DNA of 64,000 nucleotides. Source: JABJAG01 sp965222215. GTDB taxonomy: Bacteria > Pseudomonadota > Alphaproteobacteria > UBA6615. The DNA is taken from contig OZ244931.1 of NCBI GenBank assembly GCA_965222215.1, positions 3,286,001 through 3,350,000 of the forward strand, written 5' to 3'. Under the pieces are notes generated by a model that did not search any database, was not told where the DNA came from, and worked only from the letters and a program-made list of their open reading frames with translations. Of the stretch, positions 25,204-33,197 are shown piece after piece. Made by a program: the position numbers and the translations under genes. Positions within the stretch are counted from its first letter, which is position 1. Every line of letters starts with the position of its first letter.

Positions 25204-27537
25204 CTACTCCGCTGCGTTGAGTGCCGCCCAGACGCGCGCGGGCGTCATCGGCAGGTCGATCCGGGCCGCGCCCGCGCTTTCCAGCGCGTCGTGGACCGCC
25301 GCCATGCCCGACGGCAGCGAGCCCGCCACGCCGGACTCGCCCGCGCCCTTCGCGCCGAGCGGATTGGTGGTGGCGGGAACCGAATGATGGCCGATGGACA
25401 TCGGCGGAAAGTCGTCGGCGCGCGGCATCAGGTAATCCACGAACGAGCCGGTCACGAGTTGGCCGTCGGCGTCATAGACGACATGCTCGCCCAGCACCTG
25501 GCCAAGGCCCTGTGCCACGCCGCCGTGAATCTGGCCCTCGACGACCGTCTCGTAGAAGACGTTGCCGACATCGTCCACCGCCGTGTAGCCGACCACATCG
25601 ACGGTCCCCGTCTCGGGGTCGATCTCGACCTCGCAAATGTGGGTGCCATTCGGGAATGTCATCTGCGCGGATTCGAACTTCTCGGTCGCGTCCATCCCGC
25701 CGGCCAGTTCGTCCGGCAGGCTCATGGTCCGGATGGTGTCGGCCAGTTCCAGCACGCCGATCTCCCGGTCGGTGCCCTTGATCCGAAAAGAACCGTCGGC
25801 GAACTCCACGTCCTCGACGGAGGCTTCCAGCACATGCCCGGCCAGCGCCCGGCCCTTTTCGATGGCCGTGTCGCAACTCATCGCCATGGCGCTGCCCGCC
25901 ATCATCATCGAGCGCGAGGCCACCGACGGCGTGCCCGGCGGCGCGTGCAGACTGTCGCCCTCGATCAGGCGTACCTTCGACGGCGGGATGCCGAGCCGCT
26001 CACCGATCAGCCGCGTGTAGGTGGACAGGTGGCTCTGGCCCATGGCCTGCACCCCGAGCCGCACCGTCGCCGCGCCATCGCCCTCGAAGCGGAGGTCGGC
26101 GGTTTCCTCCAGGATACCGCCCGCGACCTCCAGGAAGCAGGCGAGGCCGATGCCGCGCCGCTTGCCGTTGGCCTCGGATTCCGCGCGCCGGGCGGCAAAC
26201 CCGTCCCAGTCGGCGAGCTTCAGGGCCTTGTCCATCGCGGTCTCGAACTCACCGGAATCGTAGATCGGTCCGTTCGGCGTCTCGTAGGGCATCGCCTCGG
26301 GCGGGATCAGGTTCCGGCGGCGGATCTCCACCCGGTCGAGGCCGAGTTGCTTCGCGCCGATGTCGAGCAACTGCTCGATGGCGATGATCGCCTCGGGCCG
26401 CCCCGCGCCCCGATAGGGACCCAGCGGCGCCGCGTTTGTCAGCACCATACGCACATCGATCCCGATCGCCGGGATGGTGTAGACACTCGCCAGGCAGTTC
26501 TTGGTGTTGTTCGTGGAAAAGACGGCGGAGAAGGTCGTCAGATACGCCCCCATCCCGACGTCGTTCTTCACCCGCAGGCCGAGGATTTTCCCGTCGGCGT
26601 CGAACGCCATCTCGCCGGAGATCAGCGTATCGCGCCCGGCGGTATCGGCGAGGAAACTCTCCAGCCGGGAGTTGCGCCATTTGACCGGCCGGCCGACCCG
26701 GCGAGCGGCGAACAGGATCGCCGCATACTCCGGATAGGGGTGCGCCTTCATGCCGAAGCCGCCGCCCACGTCGTAAGTCAGCACGCGCACCTTGTCCGGT
26801 TCGACGCCGAACACCTGCGCAGCAAAGACCTTGCTGACGAGCCCGACCCCCTGGGTCGCAGCCGTCAGGGTGTAGCGTTCGAGGTCCGGATCCCATTCGC
26901 CGATACCGGCGCGCGGCTCCATCGACACCGGTGCGAGCCGCGTGTCCAGAAGTTCGACTGTCGCGACATGCGCCGCGTTCGAGAAGGCATCGTCCAGGGC
27001 TCCCGCATCGCCATGGGTCCAGTCGAAGGCGAGGTTCCCCGGCGCGCTGTCCCAGACCTGCGGCGCGCCGTCGGCGAGCGCGTCGCCGACATGGGGCACG
27101 GCGGGCAGTTCCTCGATATCGAGCTCGACCGCCTCGGCGGCGTCGGCGGCCTGCGCGGCGGTCTCGGCGACGACCAGCGCCACCGCCTCACCCGCATGGC
27201 GGACCTTCTCATACGCAAGAACCGGCTTCGGCGCCGACGCCATTTCCATGCCGTCGCGCCCGGGAAACGAGATCACCGGCGGGATATCGCCCAGACCCGC
27301 CTCTTTCGCATCCTGCCCGGTGACAACCGCGATCACGCCGGGCATATCCAGCGCGGCGGCGGCGTCCACCCCGCGCAAAACGCCATGCGCGACCGGCGAA
27401 CGCACGAACACACCGTGCGCCTGCCCTTCAACCGATAGATCGTCGACGAATTGTCCTGTCCCGGTCAGGAGCGGAATGTCCTCGCTCCGCAGCGTATCTT
27501 CGTCGCTGCCGAAACGCGCAGTGATGACATCATCCAC
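25204..27537 (-). CDS. Xanthine dehydrogenase family molybdopterin-binding subunit (CoxL-like, form II type)
   Basis: 777-residue large subunit of the CO dehydrogenase/xanthine oxidase family. Seen are the molybdopterin motifs DVGGGFGMKAHPYPEYAA, PLGPYRGAGRPEA and the ending GAKGAGESGVAGS with the catalytic glutamate. The active-site loop reads PYRGAGR, not the AYxCSFR loop of true CO dehydrogenases, so a hydroxylase of unknown substrate is more likely. The gene begins with GTG. No coxM or coxS partner is adjacent, although these subunits are normally required. It is followed at once by a dienelactone hydrolase. Confidence 0.9.
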   Translation of the reverse strand: MDDVITARFGSDEDTLRSEDIPLLTGTGQFVDDLSVEGQAHGVFVRSPVAHGVLRGVDAAAALDMPGVIAVVTGQDAKEAGLGDIPPVISFPGRDGMEMASAPKPVLAYEKVRHAGEAVALVVAETAAQAADAAEAVELDIEELPAVPHVGDALADGAPQVWDSAPGNLAFDWTHGDAGALDDAFSNAAHVATVELLDTRLAPVSMEPRAGIGEWDPDLERYTLTAATQGVGLVSKVFAAQVFGVEPDKVRVLTYDVGGGFGMKAHPYPEYAAILFAARRVGRPVKWRNSRLESFLADTAGRDTLISGEMAFDADGKILGLRVKNDVGMGAYLTTFSAVFSTNNTKNCLASVYTIPAIGIDVRMVLTNAAPLGPYRGAGRPEAIIAIEQLLDIGAKQLGLDRVEIRRRNLIPPEAMPYETPNGPIYDSGEFETAMDKALKLADWDGFAARRAESEANGKRRGIGLACFLEVAGGILEETADLRFEGDGAATVRLGVQAMGQSHLSTYTRLIGERLGIPPSKVRLIEGDSLHAPPGTPSVASRSMMMAGSAMAMSCDTAIEKGRALAGHVLEASVEDVEFADGSFRIKGTDREIGVLELADTIRTMSLPDELAGGMDATEKFESAQMTFPNGTHICEVEIDPETGTVDVVGYTAVDDVGNVFYETVVEGQIHGGVAQGLGQVLGEHVVYDADGQLVTGSFVDYLMPRADDFPPMSIGHHSVPATTNPLGAKGAGESGVAGSLPSGMAAVHDALESAGAARIDLPMTPARVWAALNAAE

Positions 27538-27644
27538 GGCACCTCTCCCCCATCATGCTGTCGCCCCTGGATCTTGTGGCCGGGGTTGAGCAGACAGTCT
27601 AGGAGAAGGCGGAGACGACGGGAAGCTTACCCGTGTTAAAGGAG

Positions 27645-27932
27645 CTACGCGCCAAGCGCTCTCCTGACAGCTTCGGGCTCTTTTTCAATGATCTGGAGGT
27701 AGGCCCGAGCCGCCGGGTCCGGCGTTCGCTTTTTCTGTTCCCAGTTCTGAATGGACGCGACCGAAAAGCCGAAGGTCCGGGCAAACTGGGGTTGGGACAG
27801 GCCCATGCGCATCCGAACCGCCTTCACGTCGACGTCGTCCGGGACGTGGGCCACGAAACCGTCGTCCTGGCCGCGTGCGTAGTCGAGCGCCTGCCGCGCG
27901 CCACGAAGAAGACTTTCACCTGCCTTGGTCAT
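27645..27932 (-). CDS. Type II antitoxin with helix-turn-helix
   Basis: 95-residue protein with an XRE-type helix-turn-helix (about residues 36-70: VRMRMGLSQPQFARTFGF, SVASIQNWEQKKRTPD) and a C-terminal helix ending EAVRRALGA. This matches HigA/RelB-like antitoxins whose gene follows the toxin. It would neutralise the toxin and bind the operon's palindromic operator. The gap to the toxin gene is 24 bases. Confidence 0.85.
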   Translation of the reverse strand: MTKAGESLLRGARQALDYARGQDDGFVAHVPDDVDVKAVRMRMGLSQPQFARTFGFSVASIQNWEQKKRTPDPAARAYLQIIEKEPEAVRRALGA

Positions 27933-27956
27933 TTCATTCTCTCCTCGATCGTCACT

Positions 27957-28316
27957 TCATCGGCGGCGGTGATCGTTCCGATACTCGGCAACGATCTGAT
28001 TCAGCAGTTTCCTAAGCGCGTTCACTTCGCCTTTTGTGATGTTCGACTTTTCGTTCTTGCCGAAAATCGTGAGCAGGAACACCGGCACCGGCGGACCGCT
28101 ATAGAACGTCACGACGCGAACGCTGCCGCGCTTTCCGCGACCGCCCACACCCCAGCGAACCTTTCGCGCCCCGCCCGTGCCCGGCATCCTGTCGCCTGAC
28201 GTCGGATCGGACGCGATATGTTCGATGAACGCCGCCCGCTCTTCGTCGGTCATCAGTCTGCCGGCGCGGGACAGAAACTCCGGCGTTTCGACGACTGTGT
28301 GGAGGCGCTTCGCCAA
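27957..28316 (-). CDS. RelE/HigB-like toxin
   Basis: 119-residue basic protein of the RelE/ParE-type ribonuclease fold. The family traits are the central VRWGVGGRGKRGSVRVVTFY, VFLLTIFGKNEKSNITKGEVNALRKLL and a basic end. RelE-like toxins cut mRNA on the ribosome; this is inferred from family. The start is TTG at 28316, the only usual start codon between an in-frame stop and the conserved region. The toxin-first order with an HTH antitoxin is of the HigBA kind. Confidence 0.82.
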   Translation of the reverse strand: MAKRLHTVVETPEFLSRAGRLMTDEERAAFIEHIASDPTSGDRMPGTGGARKVRWGVGGRGKRGSVRVVTFYSGPPVPVFLLTIFGKNEKSNITKGEVNALRKLLNQIVAEYRNDHRRR

Positions 28317-28348
28317 AACCCGTCCGCGCGCAATTTTTCACAGGCATA

Positions 28349-28387
28349 AATATAGGCCATTGGACGATATCGGTCAATGGCCTATAT
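28349..28387 (-). promoter_or_regulatory. Promoter inside a palindromic operator of the toxin-antitoxin operon
   Basis: Two 13-base inverted arms (28350-28362 and 28375-28387) surround a spacer whose centre CGATATCG is itself palindromic. On the minus strand TTGACC (28377-28372) and TATATT (28354-28349) are 17 bases apart, close to the sigma-70 consensus, and lie 30-60 bases before the toxin start. An antitoxin bound here would cover both promoter elements. Confidence 0.75.
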
Positions 28388-28421
28388 ATTTCACTTTCCC
28401 GGTTGGCCGGGACCAGCGCTC

Positions 28422-29318
28422 CTACAGCGGCCGGTCGAACTCGTAGAACTTCTCCGGGTTCTCGACCATGATCTTCCTGCGCATGGCCTCGTCGGGGACC
28501 CACTGGCCGAAGGCCTCGACCGGGTCGGCGTCGTTCGGGTTGACCTCGTACTTGTTCGGGTGCGGCCAGTCCGTGCCCCACATGACGCGGTCCGGGTTGG
28601 CCTCGATCAGCGCGCGCGCCATCGGCTGGCAGTCGTCGTAGGGCGGCAGGTCGGTCGCGCTGACGCGGTTGGCGCCGGAGATCTTCACCCAGGTGTTGCC
28701 ATCGCGCACCAGCTTCAGCAGCGCCTGGAAGCCGTCGGCCTCGACGCCCGCCGTCGCCGGCTGGTAGGCGAAGTGGCCGATGGACATGGGCGTGGTCATC
28801 TTCTCGAAGACCGGCATCAGGGAGACGATGTCCTTGCCCGGGAACAGCCATTCGATGTGCCAGTTCAGCGGCCGGATTTTCGCCTCCAGGTCGGCCATCT
28901 CGTCGAGTTCCATGGGCATGCCGCCCTTGTTGTCGATGTTCAGGCGCACGCCGCGGATGCCCTGCTTGTGCAGGCCCTCGAGCTCCGGCTCGGTGATGTC
29001 CATGTCGATGGCGCAGACGCCGCGCGCGCGGTCCGGCGTTTCGGCGTTGAGCGCGTTCATGCCGTCGAGGATCGCGGAGTTGTCCGTGCCGTAGACCGAC
29101 GGCTGGGTGAACACCACCCGGTCGATGCCGAGCTGGTCGTGCAGGTGCTTCAGGTCCTCCAGGGTCGATTCCGGCGGGTTGTAACCCCGTCCCGGGGACA
29201 GCGGGTAGCGGTCGTAGAAGACGTGCACATGGGTGTCGATGGAGCCTTCCGGCAGGGTGATGTTCGGCTTGCGCGGGTTGCGGTCCGGCGCGATGCAGTC
29301 GCGGATCTCGTTGGCCAT
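28422..29318 (-). CDS. Amidohydrolase, 2-pyrone-4,6-dicarboxylate hydrolase (LigI)-like
   Basis: 298-residue PF04909-type protein. DTHVHVF near the N-terminus, YNPPESTLEDLKHLHDQLGI, IRGVRLNI and VMWGTDWPHPN resemble 2-pyrone-4,6-dicarboxylate lactonase of the protocatechuate 4,5-cleavage pathway and related lactonases. The catalytic aspartate (TDWPH) and the N-terminal HxH are present. No other lig genes are seen nearby, so the lactone substrate is open. The toxin-antitoxin promoter begins 35 bases beyond the stop codon. Confidence 0.85.
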   Translation of the reverse strand: MANEIRDCIAPDRNPRKPNITLPEGSIDTHVHVFYDRYPLSPGRGYNPPESTLEDLKHLHDQLGIDRVVFTQPSVYGTDNSAILDGMNALNAETPDRARGVCAIDMDITEPELEGLHKQGIRGVRLNIDNKGGMPMELDEMADLEAKIRPLNWHIEWLFPGKDIVSLMPVFEKMTTPMSIGHFAYQPATAGVEADGFQALLKLVRDGNTWVKISGANRVSATDLPPYDDCQPMARALIEANPDRVMWGTDWPHPNKYEVNPNDADPVEAFGQWVPDEAMRRKIMVENPEKFYEFDRPL

Positions 29319-29430
29319 GGTCTGGGCTCCCCTGAATGATATTCCTGCCCGGTCGGACGCCGGGGCTTCGAGGCGGGTTGGTTATCACACCGGGTCGCGG
29401 ACCGGAAGCGGGTTTGAGGGGTGATTTGAG

Positions 29431-29517
29431 CGTCATTGCGAGGCGCGTCGCGACGAAGCAATCCAGTCGCTACGGCCCTGGCTCTGGATTGCTTCGCCCT
29501 ATGGGCTCGCAATGACG
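29431..29517. repeat. Palindromic repeat family A, copy 1
   Basis: 87-base element bounded by perfect 12-base inverted arms CGTCATTGCGAG and CTCGCAATGACG, with inner inverted parts AAGCAATCCAG and CTGGATTGCTT. It can fold into a long hairpin. It lies between the LigI-like gene and the DUF1194 gene. Three further copies are at 32170, 42436 and 43817. Confidence 0.9.
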
Positions 29518-29524
29518 GCAATTT

Positions 29525-30268
29525 CTAGCGGGTCGCGTTCACCCGAGCCTGTTGTGTCGCCTCCGGCATCCAGCCCGCGATCTCCAGCACCAGCTTGTTG
29601 GCGATGGCGCGGGGGAAGTCCTCGGGCGTCTCGGCCACGACCGTGAAGGCGCCGGGGCCGCCGATGACGACCTCGTGGAAATAGCCTTCGAGATCGTATT
29701 TTACGCCCTCCACCTCGGACTGTTCCTGCTGCGGATTGATGACCAGGCCGTTGATGACCACGCCGCGCGCCAGCACACGGTCCCTCGCCGCCGCAACAAT
29801 CTCCTCGATGCCCTTGGAATCGCGGCCGTCGGCCGAAACGTCGAGTACCCGGCGCGTCCCCTCGATGCCGTTGCCGTCGTAGAGCAGGCCCGAGAAGTCG
29901 AGCGCGGTGACCAGCGACGTCAGTCCGCCGCGCGGGACCGGGAACGCCCGCACCGCCGCCGCGAAACGGCGCGCATCGGCAGCACCGGAAATCACTGTCC
30001 ACGGCACCGTGACCTGCGCCGTGTCCGACCATTCGACATAAGTGATCGCCACGCGCCCGAGCGGGCCGGAGGTCATCGCCTCGATCGCGCGGGGATCGGT
30101 GAGCGCGGCGACATACCCCGCGCGCTGGAGATTGACCTCGCCGCCGTCGATGGAGGCGGAAACGTCCACCGCAAGGACAAGCTCGACGTCGGCGGGGATT
30201 TCATCGGCGACAACAGGAGGAGTCCACCCGCCAACAGCGACCGCCATAACGCTGACTACGACGCACAC
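29525..30268 (-). CDS. DUF1194 (von Willebrand factor A-like) secreted protein
   Basis: 247-residue protein from the GTG at 30268. A signal peptide is seen (MCVVVSVMAVAVGGWTPPVV, then ADE). The mature protein starts with ELVLAVDVSASID, a DxSxS MIDAS metal site of the vWA fold, as in DUF1194 proteins of alphaproteobacteria. The larger frame up to 30412 would translate the inverted repeat and is rejected. Function is unknown; a metal-dependent binding or adhesion role in the periplasm is likely. The stop lies 8 bases from a family-A repeat. Confidence 0.8.
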   Translation of the reverse strand: MCVVVSVMAVAVGGWTPPVVADEIPADVELVLAVDVSASIDGGEVNLQRAGYVAALTDPRAIEAMTSGPLGRVAITYVEWSDTAQVTVPWTVISGAADARRFAAAVRAFPVPRGGLTSLVTALDFSGLLYDGNGIEGTRRVLDVSADGRDSKGIEEIVAAARDRVLARGVVINGLVINPQQEQSEVEGVKYDLEGYFHEVVIGGPGAFTVVAETPEDFPRAIANKLVLEIAGWMPEATQQARVNATR

Positions 30269-30273
30269 GCTCC

Positions 30274-30372
30274 GTAGGGGCGGGTTTCCAACCCGCCCGG
30301 TTTTCGATCTCCCGACGATCGGATGTCGAAATCGCCTTCCCGACAACGGGCGGGTTGGAAACCCGCCCCTAC
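30274..30372. repeat. Long perfect inverted repeat (family E)
   Basis: Two identical 26-base arms in inverted orientation, at 30274-30299 and 30347-30372, separated by 47 bases. Each arm starts with GTAGGGGCGGGTTTCC (or its complement) and is itself nearly self-complementary. It fills the gap between the alpha/beta hydrolase gene and the DUF1194 gene, ending 5 bases before the GTG of the latter. No T-rich tail is present on either strand. Confidence 0.92.
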
Positions 30373-30395
30373 CGTGAGCGTGCCACAGGAACGCT

Positions 30396-31277
30396 TTACC
30401 CCAGATGCGCACCGTAGAACTCCAGCAGTTTCGCCATCACCCCGGCGTAAACCTCGGCGTTGCGCGGCTCGTACACCTCGGCGTGGTTGATGCCCGGCAC
30501 GACGTGCAGCGCCTTCGGTTCGCGCGCGTTGGCATAGAGCGCCTCGGCCTCCTCCAGCCGCACCATCGTGTCCTTCTCGCCATGGATCAGGAGCAGCGGG
30601 CGCGGCGCGATCCAGTCGACCCAGTCCTCGGCCCGGAACCCGCACGCGAGGTCGATATTCTCCAGCGGGTAGCCTTCCGGATAGGCGTCCTCGGTCTTGT
30701 ACATGGTGCGGAACGCCTCGCGTTCGGCCGGTCCCGGCGGGGAGAGCTCCTGGTAGGGCAGTGTTCTCGATTTCCCGGTCAGCGCGCGCTGCACCCGGTC
30801 CTCCGCCAGCTCCGCCTGCAGCGCGGCCCACTCCTCCGCCGTGCGCTTGGACCGCTGCCAGCGCTCGCCGTTGCCGGGGGCACCCACCGTGGCGATGGCC
30901 GCGAACCCCGGCTCGACCGCCGCCGCCTTGATCGACGCGCCGCCGCCGTGGCTCAGGCCCATGATCGCGATCCGGTGCGGGTCCACATCGTTCCGCGCCG
31001 CCAGCCAGAGCCGGGCGGCGAGGATGTCGCGCGTCTGTTCCTCGGGATCGACGCGGCGCGGCGCACCATCGCTGTCGCCGAAGCCCCGGCAGTAGAAATC
31101 CAGCGTGTGGTAGCCCGCCGCCGTCAAGTCGCGCACGAAGGGCGGCATGTAGGTTTCCTTGCGCCCGGTATAGCCGTGCACGCAGACGATGGCGGGTGCG
31201 GTGCCTGTTCCGGCAGGCGTGAAGGTGCCCGCGAGCCGGATCCCGTCGGCATAGAAGGTGCCATCGATGGCGGTCAT
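30396..31277 (-). CDS. Alpha/beta hydrolase (dienelactone-hydrolase/S9-like)
   Basis: 293-residue alpha/beta hydrolase. An HGYTGRKETY oxyanion motif, the nucleophile elbow GLSHGGGASIKAAA (serine), an acid residue near LLLIHGEKDTMV and a late histidine in GINHAEVY form the expected triad. No signal peptide is seen. The ATG at 31277 is preceded by GAGGG at good spacing; the upstream extension of the frame is rejected. The natural substrate is unknown. It is divergent from the cupin gene. Confidence 0.85.
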   Translation of the reverse strand: MTAIDGTFYADGIRLAGTFTPAGTGTAPAIVCVHGYTGRKETYMPPFVRDLTAAGYHTLDFYCRGFGDSDGAPRRVDPEEQTRDILAARLWLAARNDVDPHRIAIMGLSHGGGASIKAAAVEPGFAAIATVGAPGNGERWQRSKRTAEEWAALQAELAEDRVQRALTGKSRTLPYQELSPPGPAEREAFRTMYKTEDAYPEGYPLENIDLACGFRAEDWVDWIAPRPLLLIHGEKDTMVRLEEAEALYANAREPKALHVVPGINHAEVYEPRNAEVYAGVMAKLLEFYGAHLG

Positions 31278-31458
31278 GGGCAGGCCCTCGTCGCAGCAGG
31301 GCCGGTTGATCGCGACCGGCCGGCGTGTCTCAATTCCCGGCAGACGACCGAAACGGCGCACCGGAGGGCGAAATGTACGGGTATTTTGCTGTCAGCGACA
31401 CAGCGCCCGCGCCCAACCCGACGACCCTGCACCCGGGCCACAACAAGGGAACGAACCG

Positions 31459-32022
31459 ATGAAGACAACCACGCCGACGCCCGAGGAAATGGAGCAGTAC
31501 ATCGCGCGCTTCGACGACCTGCCCGCGAACAAGGACCGCACGGCAGGCAAGATACCTCCCGAGGCGCGCGAGATGATGACCGCGCGGGCGACCCGCACGG
31601 TGATCGCCACCGTCGACAAGGACACGCCGTGGGGCGACGGGGTGATCCCCGGGCCGCCGAACTTTGCCGTGGTGATCGCCGAGTGCGAACCGGGCAACGG
31701 CCCGGGCCTGCACTCCCATGCCCACACGACCGAGACCTTTACCTGCCTGCAGAGCCGGTTCGTGATCGAGTGGGGCGACGAGGGCGAGCATTCGATGGAG
31801 CTCGGCCTTTACGATACGATCTCCGTCCCGCCCGGCGTGATGCGGCGCTTCGCCAACATCGGCGACGAGCGCGGCCTGCTGCACGTGACCCTGCAGGGCC
31901 CGCTGCGCGACGTGGAGTTCGCGCCGAGCCTCGGCGAAGAGCTGCGCGAACGCTTCGGCGAGGAGGTGGTCGAGGAACTGCTCGGGCTGGGCTACACGTT
32001 CACGGCGGGGGTGGAGTCCTAG
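31459..32022 (+). CDS. Cupin domain protein
   Basis: 187-residue single-cupin protein. Motif 1 is represented by GPGLHSHAHTTETFTCLQ, giving three histidines and a glutamate as metal ligands, and motif 2 by the stretch YDTISVPPGVMRRFAN. A metal-dependent dioxygenase, isomerase or decarboxylase role is possible; cupins with long N-terminal helices are often of unknown function. The ATG follows AAGGGAACGAACC. It is divergent from the hydrolase and followed by repeats. Confidence 0.8.
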   Translation: MKTTTPTPEEMEQYIARFDDLPANKDRTAGKIPPEAREMMTARATRTVIATVDKDTPWGDGVIPGPPNFAVVIAECEPGNGPGLHSHAHTTETFTCLQSRFVIEWGDEGEHSMELGLYDTISVPPGVMRRFANIGDERGLLHVTLQGPLRDVEFAPSLGEELRERFGEEVVEELLGLGYTFTAGVES

Positions 32023-32051
32023 ACCCAACTATCCTCGCCAATTCGCGTAAT

Positions 32052-32146
32052 TCATCACCCCGGCGAAGGCCGGGGTCCATTTACGCTGCAGCCTGACCCG
32101 GCAACCGCCTGAGTCAATGGGCCCCTGCCTGCGCAGGGGCGACGAA
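32052..32146. repeat. Composite repeat family B, copy 1
   Basis: Two short hairpins (ACCCCGGCGAAGGCCGGGGT and CCCCTGCCTGCGCAGGGG) flank a middle of about 45 bases holding GGCAACCGCCTGAGTCAATGG. The same arrangement recurs at 35946, 37349 and 61735. It is 30 bases downstream of the cupin gene and 23 bases from a family-A element. Confidence 0.85.
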
Positions 32147-32169
32147 CGAGAGAACGTGAAATCAAGGCC

Positions 32170-32257
32170 CGTCATTGCGAGCCCATAGGGCGAAGCAATC
32201 CAGAGCGGGGCTGCCCTAGCCCTGGATTGCTTCGTCGCGTTGCGCCTCGCAATGACG
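32170..32257. repeat. Palindromic repeat family A, copy 2
   Basis: 88-base element with the same perfect outer arms CGTCATTGCGAG and CTCGCAATGACG as copy 1, and inner arms CGAAGCAATCCAG and CTGGATTGCTTCG. It ends 11 bases before the stop of the binding-protein gene, between two convergent genes. Confidence 0.9.
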
Positions 32258-32268
32258 TCTGAGAGCGC

Positions 32269-33150
32269 CTAGCTCGCCAGCGAGATCGTCGCTTCCTCGT
32301 AGCTGGCGCCGCCGACGCCCTCGTCCTCGAAGATGTCGCGCTCGTTGATCCACTGCTGGGAATCGCTGAACGTCTGCTCCGTGTAGGGCTCGAACACGAT
32401 ACGCTCGCCCGGTCCCATGCGGCGCACGTCGACCATGTCGTGGTACCGCTCGGGCAGTTCCTTCAGATAATAGTGGGTGTAGAGCTCGGGCCGCAGGTCG
32501 ATGTCGAGCTGCGCACGGCGCAGCGCGCTGTAATACTTGCGCACGTCGTCGAGGTCGGGATCACCCGTGATCATCCCGGTGATCATGAAAGTGGTATCGC
32601 AAATCTTCCGGAAGCCGAGCTGTTCGCACACATAGTAGGGCGCGTTGAACACGGCGGCGGCCGGCACCTCGCGGTCGACCAGCAGGTCGAGGCGCTTGAA
32701 CAGCAGCCCGTCGGAGAAGGACAGGGTGACGTCCTCCGGCTTCATCCACTGCTCGAGCGCCTGGATCGTCGAATAGTGGCTGCCCGACTGGAAGCCGACC
32801 GAGATCGGCACGTTGGCCAGGTCCTCAGGCGTCATGATGTCGGATTCCGGCGGCACGAAGATGCCCGACGGTGCCACCGAGTAAGCGTCGCGGTACAGCT
32901 TGCCGTGGCCCGACGCGGCGGCTGCGTTCACCGTCCAGTGGCAGGCCGAGCTGACGTCGCACTGCCGGCCCCGCTCGAAGGTCTGGTAGGCGCCGACCTT
33001 GTCGCCGAAGTCATGCTTCTTGCCCTCGGGCGAGACGAGCTCGTCGTGATACTCGTAATCGAGACCCTCGTCGGCGAAGTAGCCTTTCTCCTCGGCGACC
33101 CACTCCTGCAGCCGCATGTGCGGCGCGATCACGAATTTTTCCTTGGCCAT
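32269..33150 (-). CDS. Periplasmic-binding-protein-fold (NMT1/THI5/SsuA-like) protein without signal peptide
   Basis: 293-residue protein resembling ABC transporter substrate-binding proteins: FVIAPHMRLQEWVAEEKGYF, a segment like LANVPISVGFQSGSHYSTI and a helical C-terminal half. The N-terminus MAKEKFVIAPH is not a secretion signal, and no permease or ATPase gene is adjacent. It may therefore be a cytoplasmic enzyme or ligand sensor with this fold. The ATG at 33150 is favoured by AAGGAGG about 5 bases upstream; a second ATG is at 33153. A FadR-type regulator gene precedes it by 47 bases. Confidence 0.75.
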   Translation of the reverse strand: MAKEKFVIAPHMRLQEWVAEEKGYFADEGLDYEYHDELVSPEGKKHDFGDKVGAYQTFERGRQCDVSSACHWTVNAAAASGHGKLYRDAYSVAPSGIFVPPESDIMTPEDLANVPISVGFQSGSHYSTIQALEQWMKPEDVTLSFSDGLLFKRLDLLVDREVPAAAVFNAPYYVCEQLGFRKICDTTFMITGMITGDPDLDDVRKYYSALRRAQLDIDLRPELYTHYYLKELPERYHDMVDVRRMGPGERIVFEPYTEQTFSDSQQWINERDIFEDEGVGGASYEEATISLAS

Positions 33151-33197
33151 CATTTCCTCCTTCGGTTTTGCACTTCGGTATCGAATGGGATGCCGCG

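Noticed and set aside
25291..27438. 715-residue plus-strand open frame opposite the molybdenum hydroxylase
   Set aside because: Shadow frame without domains; the minus-strand gene has full family motifs.
25204..27537. Aerobic carbon monoxide dehydrogenase
   Set aside because: The active-site loop is PYRGAGR instead of AYxCSFR, and coxM/coxS are absent.
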